From CAZJAH01 sp964544155 (GTDB lineage: Bacteria > Bacteroidota > Ignavibacteria > Kapaibacteriales > UBA2268), in the NCBI GenBank assembly GCA_964544155.1, contig CAZJAH010000003.1:1-64000 (forward strand): a DNA stretch of 64,000 bases. Direction: 5' to 3'. The notes under the pieces are model-generated. The model worked only from the letters and a program-made list of their open reading frames with translations. It searched no databases and was not told the origin of the DNA. Each line of letters starts with the position of its first letter. Position 1 is the first letter of the stretch. Both the position numbers and the translations under genes were made by a program. Positions 7,760 to 16,771 of this stretch are shown here, one piece after another.

Positions 7760-9103
7760 TCAGGCGATTGCCTTTAGTGAATCCTCGATTATATCGATGC
7801 CTTCTTCAAGCTGGGATTCCGTCAGGTTAAGCGGCGGCCTGAACCTGATCGACTTAGGCCCGCAGGGAAGTATAAGCAGCCCTTCGTTGAAGCACTCATC
7901 CAGCAGCTTCTGCCTTTTATCAGCCTCCGGCATATCAAAGGCCCTGAAAAGGCCTCTTCCGCGTGGATTATCGATCAGTCCGGGGAATTTCTCTCTAAGC
8001 CCGTCTATACCTTTGGCGAGTTTATCGCCCATCATTTTGGCGTTATCTACAAGCTTTTCTTTGTCTATTATCTCTAAATACTTGGTTGAGCGCACCATAT
8101 CGACGAGGTTACCGCCCCATGTGGAGTTTATCCTGCTTGAAGCGTGGAAAACGTTGTCAGGTTCTTCGTCGAGCCTTTCGCCGGCGAGTATCCCGCAAAC
8201 CTGCATTTTCTTTCCGAAGCAGAGTATATCAGGCTCTACGCCCATTTGCTCGTGCGCCCACATAGTACCGGTGAGGCCCACGCCTGTTTGTACTTCATCG
8301 AAAATAAGCAGGGCGTCATTCTCAATGGCAAGCTTCTTAAGCTCCTGCAGAAATTCATCCCTGAAGTGGTTATCGCCGCCTTCGCCCTGTATCGGCTCTA
8401 TAATGATAGCCGCGATATCATCCTTATTATTAGCGAAAGCCTGTTTTATCTCATCAATAGATTTCTTCTCCGCGGCGATAGCCAGTTCGAGGTTTTCGCC
8501 CTCCAGCGGGAATTTCACCTTTGGGTTGCTGACGCGCGGCCAGTTGAATTTGGGGAAGTATTTGACTTTGTTAGGGTCAGTATTTGTAAGCGACATTGTG
8601 TATCCGGTCCTTCCGTGGAAGGCTTCTCTAAAATGGATAACCTGATGGCCCTTATTCTCAATGCCTTTTCGCAGATTTTTCCTTACCTTCCAGTCAAAGG
8701 CGGCTTTCAGGGCGTTTTCGACTGCCAGGGCTCCGCCTTCGATATAAAATGAGTACTTGAAGTGCTTAGGCACTGCAGTTTTAAAAAATGTTTTGACAAA
8801 AGTGGCAATAGCGTCGGTGTAAATATCTGAGTTCGAAGGTTTATTTAGCGCGTACAGCCCGATGTATTTGATAAATTCCTCATCCGTCATTTCAGGATGG
8901 TTCATGCCGATCGGCATGGAAGCAAAGCAAGTGAAAAAGTCCATATACTTTTTGCCGCTGCGTGATTCAACGAAATACGAACGCTTGCTTTTATGCATAT
9001 CGAGCACAAAATCGAAACCGTCCGCGAGCATAAACTCACTTAAAGTTCCGTGAACATCTTCAGGCGGTACATAAAAACGGGGCCGATAGTTAACATCTGC
9101 CAT
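7760..9103 (-). CDS. lat: L-lysine 6-transaminase
   Basis: 447 residues, the usual length. Class III PLP aminotransferase; moves the epsilon-amino group of lysine to 2-oxoglutarate, giving 2-aminoadipate semialdehyde (which cyclises to piperideine-6-carboxylate) and glutamate. Supporting sequence: 'FYIEGGALAVENALKAAFDWK', 'HFREAFHGRTGYTMSLTNT', 'IIEPIQGEGGDNHF', 'LLIFDEVQTGVGLTGTMWA' with the PLP-ring Asp, and the PLP lysine in 'LCFGKKMQVCG' (residues 298/299). The 'FGKK.QVCG' form and the N-terminal 'FDFVLDMHKS' separate Lat from ornithine or GABA aminotransferases. Strong Shine-Dalgarno AAGGAG seven bases before ATG. Single gene ending in a terminator, with a long leader region upstream. 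Confidence 0.93.
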   Translation of the reverse strand: MADVNYRPRFYVPPEDVHGTLSEFMLADGFDFVLDMHKSKRSYFVESRSGKKYMDFFTCFASMPIGMNHPEMTDEEFIKYIGLYALNKPSNSDIYTDAIATFVKTFFKTAVPKHFKYSFYIEGGALAVENALKAAFDWKVRKNLRKGIENKGHQVIHFREAFHGRTGYTMSLTNTDPNKVKYFPKFNWPRVSNPKVKFPLEGENLELAIAAEKKSIDEIKQAFANNKDDIAAIIIEPIQGEGGDNHFRDEFLQELKKLAIENDALLIFDEVQTGVGLTGTMWAHEQMGVEPDILCFGKKMQVCGILAGERLDEEPDNVFHASSRINSTWGGNLVDMVRSTKYLEIIDKEKLVDNAKMMGDKLAKGIDGLREKFPGLIDNPRGRGLFRAFDMPEADKRQKLLDECFNEGLLILPCGPKSIRFRPPLNLTESQLEEGIDIIEDSLKAIA

Positions 9104-9175
9104 GATTAACTCCTTTTTTTTAAATTCTAAATTTTGATTATTAATTATCTCAGTATGCGTTTATAGGTCAAAAAT

Positions 9176-9310
9176 CTAAGGTAATGAAGTATTAAAGATG
9201 ATATAAGCAATAAGAACAGACCTCAGGCTGAGCCAGGAAATGAAAGACCCGCCTCTTATTGTGCCCTTTTTATTAAGATTTTCTGTTGCTTTTAAAGTAT
9301 TTGATCTCAT
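9176..9310 (-). CDS. possible 44-aa small protein in the lat leader
   Basis: An ATG at 9310..9308 opens 44 codons ending in TAG. The product has a polar N-terminus and a hydrophobic C-terminal half ('FISWLSLRSVLIAYIIFN') like a single-span membrane peptide. An AGGA lies only three bases before the ATG, closer than usual. No family is recognised. It overlaps the possible RNA fold, so the open frame may be chance. Confidence 0.25.
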   Translation of the reverse strand: MRSNTLKATENLNKKGTIRGGSFISWLSLRSVLIAYIIFNTSLP

Positions 9311-9612
9311 AATCCTAAAATAACAATTTTATTTTAATAAATATAACCGTATATTCACCAATAGCAGTGGTGCGCTGTCCATTTTTTTTTACAAAATAAA
9401 AAGTTTTTAATTGAATAAGTTTTCGTGATAAGTTAACTTTGTCAAATTGTTAACGGAGTTATTAGAATGACATATTCGGAATAATTAATATTCAATGTTG
9501 TTTTTCATAATTCCTTAAAAAAGTGCGTTATTTTTTGTATATTAAAAATTGAATTGATTGAAATGGCCTATTACAAGAAAAAAATTGGCTTAATAATATA
9601 ATTTATAATTTT

Positions 9613-9618
9613 GAGGAG
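9613..9618 (+). promoter_or_regulatory. Shine-Dalgarno site that sets the start at 9629
   Basis: GAGGAG ten bases before the ATG at 9629. The frame also has a TTG at 9611, upstream of this site; the ribosome binding site makes the ATG the better start. Confidence 0.7.
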
Positions 9619-9628
9619 TATAGTAGTA

Positions 9629-10975
9629 ATGGCAAAAACACTCGCAACGGCAAATAGTGCTAAAGGAAAAACAGGATTCCAGCATGTTGCTTTATGGCTC
9701 GTAATGGTTGCGGTCCTCTTTTTCGTTTTATTCTTCCAGGCTATACCAGTGCTTGTGTCATCATTCGTTGTACCACTATTTAAACCCAGCGGTGATGAGC
9801 TCGAGAAAGTTGGCTTTGTTCAGTTTGAAGGCCTGGTTTATGCTACCACATCAAAAGACAAAGAGCCTTTGTACCAGGGCAAAAATGTTGAGGTAAGCAA
9901 AGAAGCAATTAACGGAGAATATATATTCGACTTTACATTTGTGCCTCGTAACGATGATGAGCACGGCTATGTGAAGGGCCAGTGGGAATTTTATTCTCGA
10001 TCCCCATTACTTGGTGAGCACGCGATCATTCTGGAGCCATGGATAGCCTTTTCGGTTATCGCATTGGTTTTGGCGGTGGCGATAGCATCCCTTGTGACGA
10101 TGGTCTTACCCTCCAGTATTGGTATTTTAGCTGCTATGTTTGAACGGCAGATTGATAATACCAAGATCAAGATCAGGCTTCAGACAGGATTTGCCGACAG
10201 CATTGTTGAACTTCTGACCATGCCTGACGACAAACTACCCGAAGTCGACAGGTCTAAAGTAGAAAAAGCATTCCGCAGAGTATGGGACAGGACTGTTTCA
10301 GATGCTGAGATGTCATCACGGCAGTCCATTCATTTTGACGATCTTTATGATGATGACACTGATGTAGTAGCTTTCCGTAACCAGGCTCTGCTCAGCAGGA
10401 TCAAGGAATACTTCTCAGAATTCGTGGTTATTGAGATCGAAGATACAAAAGAAGGCCTCATGTGGAAGAAGAACCACCTCCTTTTCTGGAAAGGGCTCAG
10501 GCTTTATATGGCGCATCACTTTACTGAAAAATACGCTAATAATGTTACGGGCGCTGCTTACGCAGGCGCGGCATTCCTTATTGTTGCGGTTGGTATACGC
10601 GGACTTAAGTTTATCCCGGCAGCAAGGCCTTCGTTCATTATGCTTGCTATTTTTCTTGAGTTTACCATGCTTAGTCTTCTGGCTGTTACACTCTTCTATA
10701 CCGAAGAAGAAGAACGTATGGATAAAATGCTCAAGAAGATGGAGGATGCTTCAAAGAGCCAGCTTGAAACACTCAAGGGATCGCAGGAAGATATTCATCA
10801 GCTTGCCAATGCCCTTGTAGGCCAGACATCTGAGATTATCAGAACCAGAGTTGAAAACGCGATTTCTGATTACATGACTTCAGGCGACCAGGTACAGAAG
10901 CAGATAGCAGAGGAAATTGCTAAAAAGATAACTTTCAATCTCAGAAGCGCAGAACCCGAAGAAAGGCGCAGATAA
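9629..10975 (+). CDS. unknown polytopic membrane protein with large soluble domain
   Basis: 448 residues, not recognised. Hydrophobic segments at about 15-45, 135-165, 310-330 and 340-362. Between the first two is a beta-rich region of about 90 residues ('GEYIFDFTFVPRNDDEHGYVKGQWEFYSRSPL' spans part of it), probably outside the membrane. Between the second and third is an acidic soluble domain of about 140 residues. The C-terminal 85 residues form a charged coiled coil ('EEEERMDKMLKKMEDASKS'). Start chosen at the ATG with GAGGAG ten bases upstream. A strong terminator follows, so it is a single-gene unit with a well-marked start, pointing to a maintained, possibly well-expressed protein. No functional call is possible. 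Confidence 0.75.
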   Translation: MAKTLATANSAKGKTGFQHVALWLVMVAVLFFVLFFQAIPVLVSSFVVPLFKPSGDELEKVGFVQFEGLVYATTSKDKEPLYQGKNVEVSKEAINGEYIFDFTFVPRNDDEHGYVKGQWEFYSRSPLLGEHAIILEPWIAFSVIALVLAVAIASLVTMVLPSSIGILAAMFERQIDNTKIKIRLQTGFADSIVELLTMPDDKLPEVDRSKVEKAFRRVWDRTVSDAEMSSRQSIHFDDLYDDDTDVVAFRNQALLSRIKEYFSEFVVIEIEDTKEGLMWKKNHLLFWKGLRLYMAHHFTEKYANNVTGAAYAGAAFLIVAVGIRGLKFIPAARPSFIMLAIFLEFTMLSLLAVTLFYTEEEERMDKMLKKMEDASKSQLETLKGSQEDIHQLANALVGQTSEIIRTRVENAISDYMTSGDQVQKQIAEEIAKKITFNLRSAEPEERRR

Positions 10976-11002
10976 AAAAATAATTTTTTTTTGAGACTTT
11001 TT

Positions 11003-11040
11003 GGCTGCATTTGTGTTATTATAAATGCAGCCTTTTTCTT
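11003..11040 (+). terminator. rho-independent terminator after the 448-aa membrane protein
   Basis: Perfect 10-bp stem GGCTGCATTT/AAATGCAGCC (11003-11012 and 11023-11032) with a 10-base loop, followed by TTTTTCTTTTT. Confidence 0.9.
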
Positions 11041-11102
11041 TTTAACAAAAGGCGGCTTAAACAGTCTTATATAATAGTGAATAGGATAAGCAGGAAAAAT
11101 AA

Positions 11103-14100
11103 ATGAAATATATTATAGCAGTTTTAGCGCTATTAATAGCAGGAACGGATCTTGACGCCCGGGTCAGTTTAGAGCCGGGCCCCACTGGAATTAAAATAGG
11201 TGCCGACGATTTTACTTACTCCGTGATTGATGGGATACCAAAGCCTGAAAGCGATTACGCTGATAATTTAGCAGATTCATCGAGCGCAGGTTCAATGCTT
11301 TTTGTGATTGGAGCGCCTCGCGATACTTTAAACTATGACATTACAATTCGCGGTATATCCGAATTGATAACAGAGGCTAAACTCCCTTACAAATCTGATA
11401 TAGTCAGTTCAAAATATATGGGAACGGCCAGGGGAGTTCACATACATCATGTGAGGGTTACGCCATTTTATATTGATCCTCTCACAGGCAGAGCCGGATT
11501 TGTAAACGCTTTCGAATTGAATATTCATTTCGGGCAGGAAGTTGAATTTGCCGGAAAAGGCCTAAAACCATTTCGGATGGCTGATAATCCATACCAGGCT
11601 GCAGCCATTGAAGATAACAGCAGAAAAAAAGTAAAAAAATCAGAACGCTTATTAAATGAATCAATCTGGTATTCACCCGAACGAGATTATATAGAGATTC
11701 AAACCGTAAAAGACGGTATTGCTTCGATCGCGGCTGATGATCTGATCAGCCTTATGCCTGAATTATCCGGAAAGTCTCATAGCGGGATACACCTGCTATA
11801 CAGGGGGAAAGCATACCCATATTATATAAAAAGCAATGATGATGTTCTCAATAGCGGCGATACACTTTATTTTAAAGGATCAAGGCCTTTAGGTGATACT
11901 ACTTACTTAGACCATTATGCCGAATATGAAGCTTTTTATTTGTATTTTGATAATAATTCACTTGCCTATACATATAGCCATATAGACGAATCCGAATATG
12001 ATTCAGAGCTTACTCAGGCATACATAAGGGATCATATCCATCAGGATAGATACTATGATTCCGGCCCTGAACTGGAAAACAGCCACACCGCTGTTCATGA
12101 AGGCTGGTATCACGCTGTTTTATACTACCAGGATAATGGATATTACAGGGACAGGCTGGATATTGATTTTGATATATATCCCTCTGATTCTGAAGTGAAA
12201 GCTAAACTTCATTATAACCATTTTATTCATTACACGGCTATTATCCCGGGAGTTAAATTAAAAGCTTATATTAACCAAATACCTGTACTCGATACGACGA
12301 TTACAGGCTCTTTAGATGATTCGCTGACTTTCAAATTTGATAATTCCATGCTTTTCCGGGGAAAAAACAGATTTAGCCTAGAAATTAGCCAGCTTCCCGA
12401 TGATGGTTTGAACGGCCTGTTTGCCGTTGAGTCATTCATCGTCGAATCTGAATCTGTTCCGTATGCTTTTAACGGACTGCTTGATTATTCAACCGATATT
12501 GAAGGAAGCACCATCAATAGAATTGACGGCCTTCCGGATAAATCAATAATAGCTATTGACCAAAAAAACAACAATATTTATTTTCCCGGATCTTTTAATA
12601 GCATTAAGTCAGGTGCAAATATAAATGCCGGGGCCTTCTCATATTATTATGGAGATCACAGCCAGTTTTCAGGTGATAATAATATACATATCGCATTGCC
12701 TGAAGATACATCAGGCTACAGGAACTATGGAACAGCCTCTGATGCTATTAAGTACCTGGATTCCATCGCTGCGGGCCAACTGGTTTTTATTGCGTATAAC
12801 GGTAGTCAGCCGATGCCTTCAACACTCATTAACAAGTTAAAGAATTCAGGCTCGCTTTTAGCCGGCAGCGCTGATTCAAATCTCTATTTAGGATTATTCA
12901 AAAAAGAAAACGGCTTAATCGATGAAAAAACCGGGAACGGAAGTCTGTCATTAAATCATGAAATTAATAGCGGGAATTTTTACAGAGCCGAATTTATTAC
13001 TATAGGAAACAGCCCGGAAATACTAATATCATCTTCAAAAAATCTTATCAAACCTAATTTAAAAATGGTTAGCAAATCCGATCTGCGTTCCGAAACAGAT
13101 CAGGCCGATGCCATTTACATTGTTTATCCGGATTTTATGGAAGCCGCTGAAAAGCTTGCCGCTCACAGGGAAAGCCATAGCGGTGTCAGCGTTAAAATTA
13201 TCAACGCCGATGATATATATAAAGAATTCGGTTATGGCATAAAAACACCCCATGCCATAAAGGATTATCTGAAATTCGCTTATAGCAGCCTGGATAAGCC
13301 CGCTCCGGAGTATTTGCTCATTGTGGGTGACGCTTCCATAGACAGCCGCCGGCAGAGGCCGTTTTCAGTGGCTTACAATTTCGTACCTACTTACGGCGTT
13401 CCTGCCAGCGATTACTGGTACGGCCTGCTCGACGGCGATGATGATATCATGCCAGAAATGTCTGTCGGCAGGATACCTGCCGTGAATATTAATGAAGTTT
13501 ATGCCTATGTCGATAAAGTCATCGAGTATGATAAACTTCCCGCTGCGCCATGGATGAAGAAGATATTGTTTCTGTCAGGCGGCCTGAATGATGTTGAAGT
13601 TATTGATTTTTATAATAAAAGATATTTATATTCAGAATCCATAATTAAACCGGAGTTTTGCGGTGATACTATTTCCATAAGGAAAGGCACCGGATCGGAC
13701 ATTTCGGAAAAGGAAGCCGGTCAGATCAGAAAAAGCATTAATGACGGAGTACTCTGGACGCTTTATCTCGGGCATGCCTCATCCGGTATTTTCGATATGG
13801 ATGGCTGGCAGGTACATACACTAAATAACGGGCCTCGCTTTTCCATTCTGAGTACTCTATCCTGTAATACGGGAGCTTTCGCTCAGCCCGATTTCGTTCA
13901 TTCACGTAATGAAGATAATATCCTGGAACCAGGAAAAGGATTTGTCGCGTCAATGGGAGCTACCAGCACAGGATATGTAGATGCTCATACATTCCTGCTC
14001 CGGGATATGTTCATTGCCATGACAAGAAAAAATCTCGCTATGAGAAGGCTGGGCGACATGCTTAACTACGGTAAATCTAAGCTAAGTAATCATTGGAAAG

Positions 14101-16769
14101 GTGTCGCGACGAAGTATAACTATTCCTTGCTCGGCGATCCAATGCTGGAAATAAAACCGACTACAGAGCCGGATCCTTATCTTTTAAAAAATTATACGAA
14201 AATCAGCGATCAGGATGGCACTACTCATTTCGATGAGAATGATGAACATATTACTATCGAAGGATCAATATTCAATAACGGATACTGCCATGAGGATTCT
14301 CTGACCTTGGTTTTAAGTCATGAATTCGAAGGTTCCGTGGACAAGTACTACATTGGCTATACATCATTATGTTATAAAAGTGATTTCAGCTTTGAGATTG
14401 ATATCAGGGAAAAAACCGGCAGGCATTCCTTTACTTTGCATATTGATCCGGATTCCAGCGGCATTGACGTTAACAGGATGAATAATATTCTGAACCTAAA
14501 TGTTGAAGTATTCCGAAGAGGCTTGGCTGCCCTGGATCCTCAGCCATTTTGGGATGTTGACCCCGTGGAACCAAGGTTCAGATTTATAAATCCAGCCGGC
14601 GATAATGCAGATTTTGACTATGAATTCATGATTGTTTCAGATACTGTTGAAAAAAATTCTGATCAAAGCGAAGTAACCATAGAAGATAATTATGTGGATT
14701 GGAAACCGGGCTACCTCGAAATTGAAGGGAATGCTTTGCTCAAAGCCCGCATAATTGAACAATCAAGCGGATATAAAAGCGCCTGGCTTGAAGTACCTTT
14801 TCACCTGAAACCGCTATCAGGCCTGTCTAAGGCTAATTATAATATATCTGAAGAATTTCTGAGCCATCTCAGTACAGAGGATATGTCTTTTACAGGTAAA
14901 TACTTAAATATAGACAGAAATGATCTGGATTTTCAGGTATTAAGCGTTGGCGGAAGGCAAGGCCTGGCTCCCTACAGTATTATAGAAGTAGGCGAAAGTG
15001 TATATATAAGCCAGTCACTAACCGGATTCAGCTTAGCTGCCATTCCGGTGTATAATAATGGAAAGAAACCCCGCTTCAGGCTGTATGATACTTTTAATCC
15101 CGTCCAGGATACTATTATTATCCATGATGAAGACGAGCCCGGCCCGGATACTCTTGCGCTGTATAATTCAACAAAAATAGTGAGATTTTTAAGGGATTCC
15201 GTATCGGAAGATGAATATGTGTTTATATCACTTGGCGGCGCCTGCATGAACCTGTTCCATCATGTTAGTGTTCATGATTCTACAGACGACGGCACCCTTG
15301 ATTCACTCAAAAGAGTAATGAAAATGTACGGAGCTCAGCTTTCGGATTCATTAAGGGGTTTCCATGTTACGGGTAATGTAGTTTCATACGCTTACGCCGG
15401 AAGAAAAGGGGCATCGCACGAAGAGGTTTTCGAAGGCGTTAATATGTTCAGTGATTCAGTATTGCTTAAAGGCCAAATTACGAAATATGAAAAAGAAGGG
15501 AATTTTACAAGTTCGAGGATCGGCCCGGCCAAAAAGTGGGAAAAGATTAGTTTCCTTCCCGATAGGGATGGTTTTGGAAAAGACTCCGAAATAATACTTA
15601 CAGCTATCAACAGGAATGGCCTGGAAGACACACTCGTTTACACAGGCGGAGAAATGGATATTAGCCATCTGGATGCCTCTGAATATCCCTATTTAACTTA
15701 TAAAGGCAGAATAAAAAAAGATGAATTAAAGATCAACCCAGGAATAAACGGAATTGAAATTGATTATGAACCTGCTCCGGAGCTTGCAGTGATTAAAGAC
15801 GATTTCAGCATGGATAAGGATAAATACTTAAGGTCTGAATACGCCGAATACACTTATGGCCTGGCTAATTTATCGCTGCGGTCGGAAGCTGAAAGCGTCT
15901 TTGCTAAAATATCAGTTATTTTTGATACCGGACAGGAGGAATCATTCAATATCGAATTCCCAGAAATAGCCCCTGATTCGAGGGTAAGCGGCAAATACAC
16001 ATTAAATACTTCGAATTTTGATAATTATAATATTGTACGATTTGATGTCGAACCGGATAATAATGGAAATGAAGAATACAGATTTAATAATGTGAACGAA
16101 ATAGAGCTTAATGTTTACGAGGATACTGAAAAGCCCCGCGTAAGGCTTTTTGTGGACGATAAAGAACCCCGGGAAGGTGACTATATATCAAGGCATCCCG
16201 TTATCCGTGCGGAGCTTTACGATAACACCCCCCAGGTAATTGATGATTCGAATAATTTGAGAATAAGCATTAACCTAAGGATACAACGTCCCGACAGCAC
16301 CGATTTGTTCGATTTTCAGTCTCACAGGGATAAAGGCGATCATAAGGCGACCTTGACAATTATACCTAAAACTGATTTTTATCAAAATATTGATAATCTT
16401 ATCAGGGTTGAGGGAATTGATCCCGCAGGTAACAGAGAAACCCTCAAAGTACTTATGAGAAAGCCTAAAGAAGGCAACATAAGCATATCGCGCCAGTATC
16501 CTAATCCGTTTAGCACAAAAATAGATATTGATTTTGATGTGATTACCCCTCAGGAAGTAGGAACAGCCGAATTCCGCGTTTATGATTACACCGGGCAGCT
16601 TGTCGCGGCATTAAAGCAAGAGGCTGAATTCGGTGAGAATACAATAACATGGAACGGAGCTGACAGCAATGGCGCACCCCTGCCACCGGGTGCTTATTAT
16701 TATGTTATTACGGTGGACGGCGGATATTACGATAATCCCGCGAGAGGGCGAATTATGCTGATAAGGTGA
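11103..16769 (+). CDS. gingipain-type C25 cysteine peptidase with T9SS sorting domain (PorU-like)
   Basis: 1888 residues. Signal peptide (about 1-19). The N-terminal region has 'WYSPERDYIEIQTVKDGIASIAADD', the type of module found ahead of the peptidase in PorU and gingipain-like proteins. The C25 domain covers about 665-1045: 'YLLIVGDASIDSRR', 'ASDYWYGLLDGDDDIMPEMSVGRIP', catalytic His891 in 'YLGHASSGIF' and Cys921 in 'LSTLSCNTGAF'. CARDB/Ig-like beta domains follow (about 1060-1150 and 1565-1680). The C-terminal 95 residues ('YPNPFSTKI', 'VYDYTGQLV', 'PGAYYYVI') are a FlgD-like T9SS type A sorting domain. It could be the T9SS sortase PorU or a secreted peptidase; the length (PorU is usually 1100-1300) leaves this open. 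Convergent with the next gene, 2 bases apart. Confidence 0.85.
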   Translation: MKYIIAVLALLIAGTDLDARVSLEPGPTGIKIGADDFTYSVIDGIPKPESDYADNLADSSSAGSMLFVIGAPRDTLNYDITIRGISELITEAKLPYKSDIVSSKYMGTARGVHIHHVRVTPFYIDPLTGRAGFVNAFELNIHFGQEVEFAGKGLKPFRMADNPYQAAAIEDNSRKKVKKSERLLNESIWYSPERDYIEIQTVKDGIASIAADDLISLMPELSGKSHSGIHLLYRGKAYPYYIKSNDDVLNSGDTLYFKGSRPLGDTTYLDHYAEYEAFYLYFDNNSLAYTYSHIDESEYDSELTQAYIRDHIHQDRYYDSGPELENSHTAVHEGWYHAVLYYQDNGYYRDRLDIDFDIYPSDSEVKAKLHYNHFIHYTAIIPGVKLKAYINQIPVLDTTITGSLDDSLTFKFDNSMLFRGKNRFSLEISQLPDDGLNGLFAVESFIVESESVPYAFNGLLDYSTDIEGSTINRIDGLPDKSIIAIDQKNNNIYFPGSFNSIKSGANINAGAFSYYYGDHSQFSGDNNIHIALPEDTSGYRNYGTASDAIKYLDSIAAGQLVFIAYNGSQPMPSTLINKLKNSGSLLAGSADSNLYLGLFKKENGLIDEKTGNGSLSLNHEINSGNFYRAEFITIGNSPEILISSSKNLIKPNLKMVSKSDLRSETDQADAIYIVYPDFMEAAEKLAAHRESHSGVSVKIINADDIYKEFGYGIKTPHAIKDYLKFAYSSLDKPAPEYLLIVGDASIDSRRQRPFSVAYNFVPTYGVPASDYWYGLLDGDDDIMPEMSVGRIPAVNINEVYAYVDKVIEYDKLPAAPWMKKILFLSGGLNDVEVIDFYNKRYLYSESIIKPEFCGDTISIRKGTGSDISEKEAGQIRKSINDGVLWTLYLGHASSGIFDMDGWQVHTLNNGPRFSILSTLSCNTGAFAQPDFVHSRNEDNILEPGKGFVASMGATSTGYVDAHTFLLRDMFIAMTRKNLAMRRLGDMLNYGKSKLSNHWKGVATKYNYSLLGDPMLEIKPTTEPDPYLLKNYTKISDQDGTTHFDENDEHITIEGSIFNNGYCHEDSLTLVLSHEFEGSVDKYYIGYTSLCYKSDFSFEIDIREKTGRHSFTLHIDPDSSGIDVNRMNNILNLNVEVFRRGLAALDPQPFWDVDPVEPRFRFINPAGDNADFDYEFMIVSDTVEKNSDQSEVTIEDNYVDWKPGYLEIEGNALLKARIIEQSSGYKSAWLEVPFHLKPLSGLSKANYNISEEFLSHLSTEDMSFTGKYLNIDRNDLDFQVLSVGGRQGLAPYSIIEVGESVYISQSLTGFSLAAIPVYNNGKKPRFRLYDTFNPVQDTIIIHDEDEPGPDTLALYNSTKIVRFLRDSVSEDEYVFISLGGACMNLFHHVSVHDSTDDGTLDSLKRVMKMYGAQLSDSLRGFHVTGNVVSYAYAGRKGASHEEVFEGVNMFSDSVLLKGQITKYEKEGNFTSSRIGPAKKWEKISFLPDRDGFGKDSEIILTAINRNGLEDTLVYTGGEMDISHLDASEYPYLTYKGRIKKDELKINPGINGIEIDYEPAPELAVIKDDFSMDKDKYLRSEYAEYTYGLANLSLRSEAESVFAKISVIFDTGQEESFNIEFPEIAPDSRVSGKYTLNTSNFDNYNIVRFDVEPDNNGNEEYRFNNVNEIELNVYEDTEKPRVRLFVDDKEPREGDYISRHPVIRAELYDNTPQVIDDSNNLRISINLRIQRPDSTDLFDFQSHRDKGDHKATLTIIPKTDFYQNIDNLIRVEGIDPAGNRETLKVLMRKPKEGNISISRQYPNPFSTKIDIDFDVITPQEVGTAEFRVYDYTGQLVAALKQEAEFGENTITWNGADSNGAPLPPGAYYYVITVDGGYYDNPARGRIMLIR

Positions 16770-16771
16770 TA

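Larger units (their letters stand above)
9104..9628. other. long divergent intergenic region, possible structured leader
   Basis: 525 bases between the divergent lat gene and the 448-aa membrane protein. On the minus strand, complementary blocks CAATAAGA and TCTTATTG flank about 37 bases that include GGCTCAGCC-like pairing (roughly 9203-9256), so the lat leader could fold. It does not match the lysine riboswitch core I know. The half near 9611 is AT-rich with no recognised element apart from the downstream ribosome binding site. Confidence 0.4.

Noticed and set aside
7797..8752. Long plus-strand open frames
   Set aside because: Antisense to lysine 6-transaminase; Ser- and Leu-rich translation without any motif.
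9180..9310. Lysine riboswitch in the lat leader
   Set aside because: The leader has an AGAGGCG string but is too short and lacks the other conserved core segments of the L-box.
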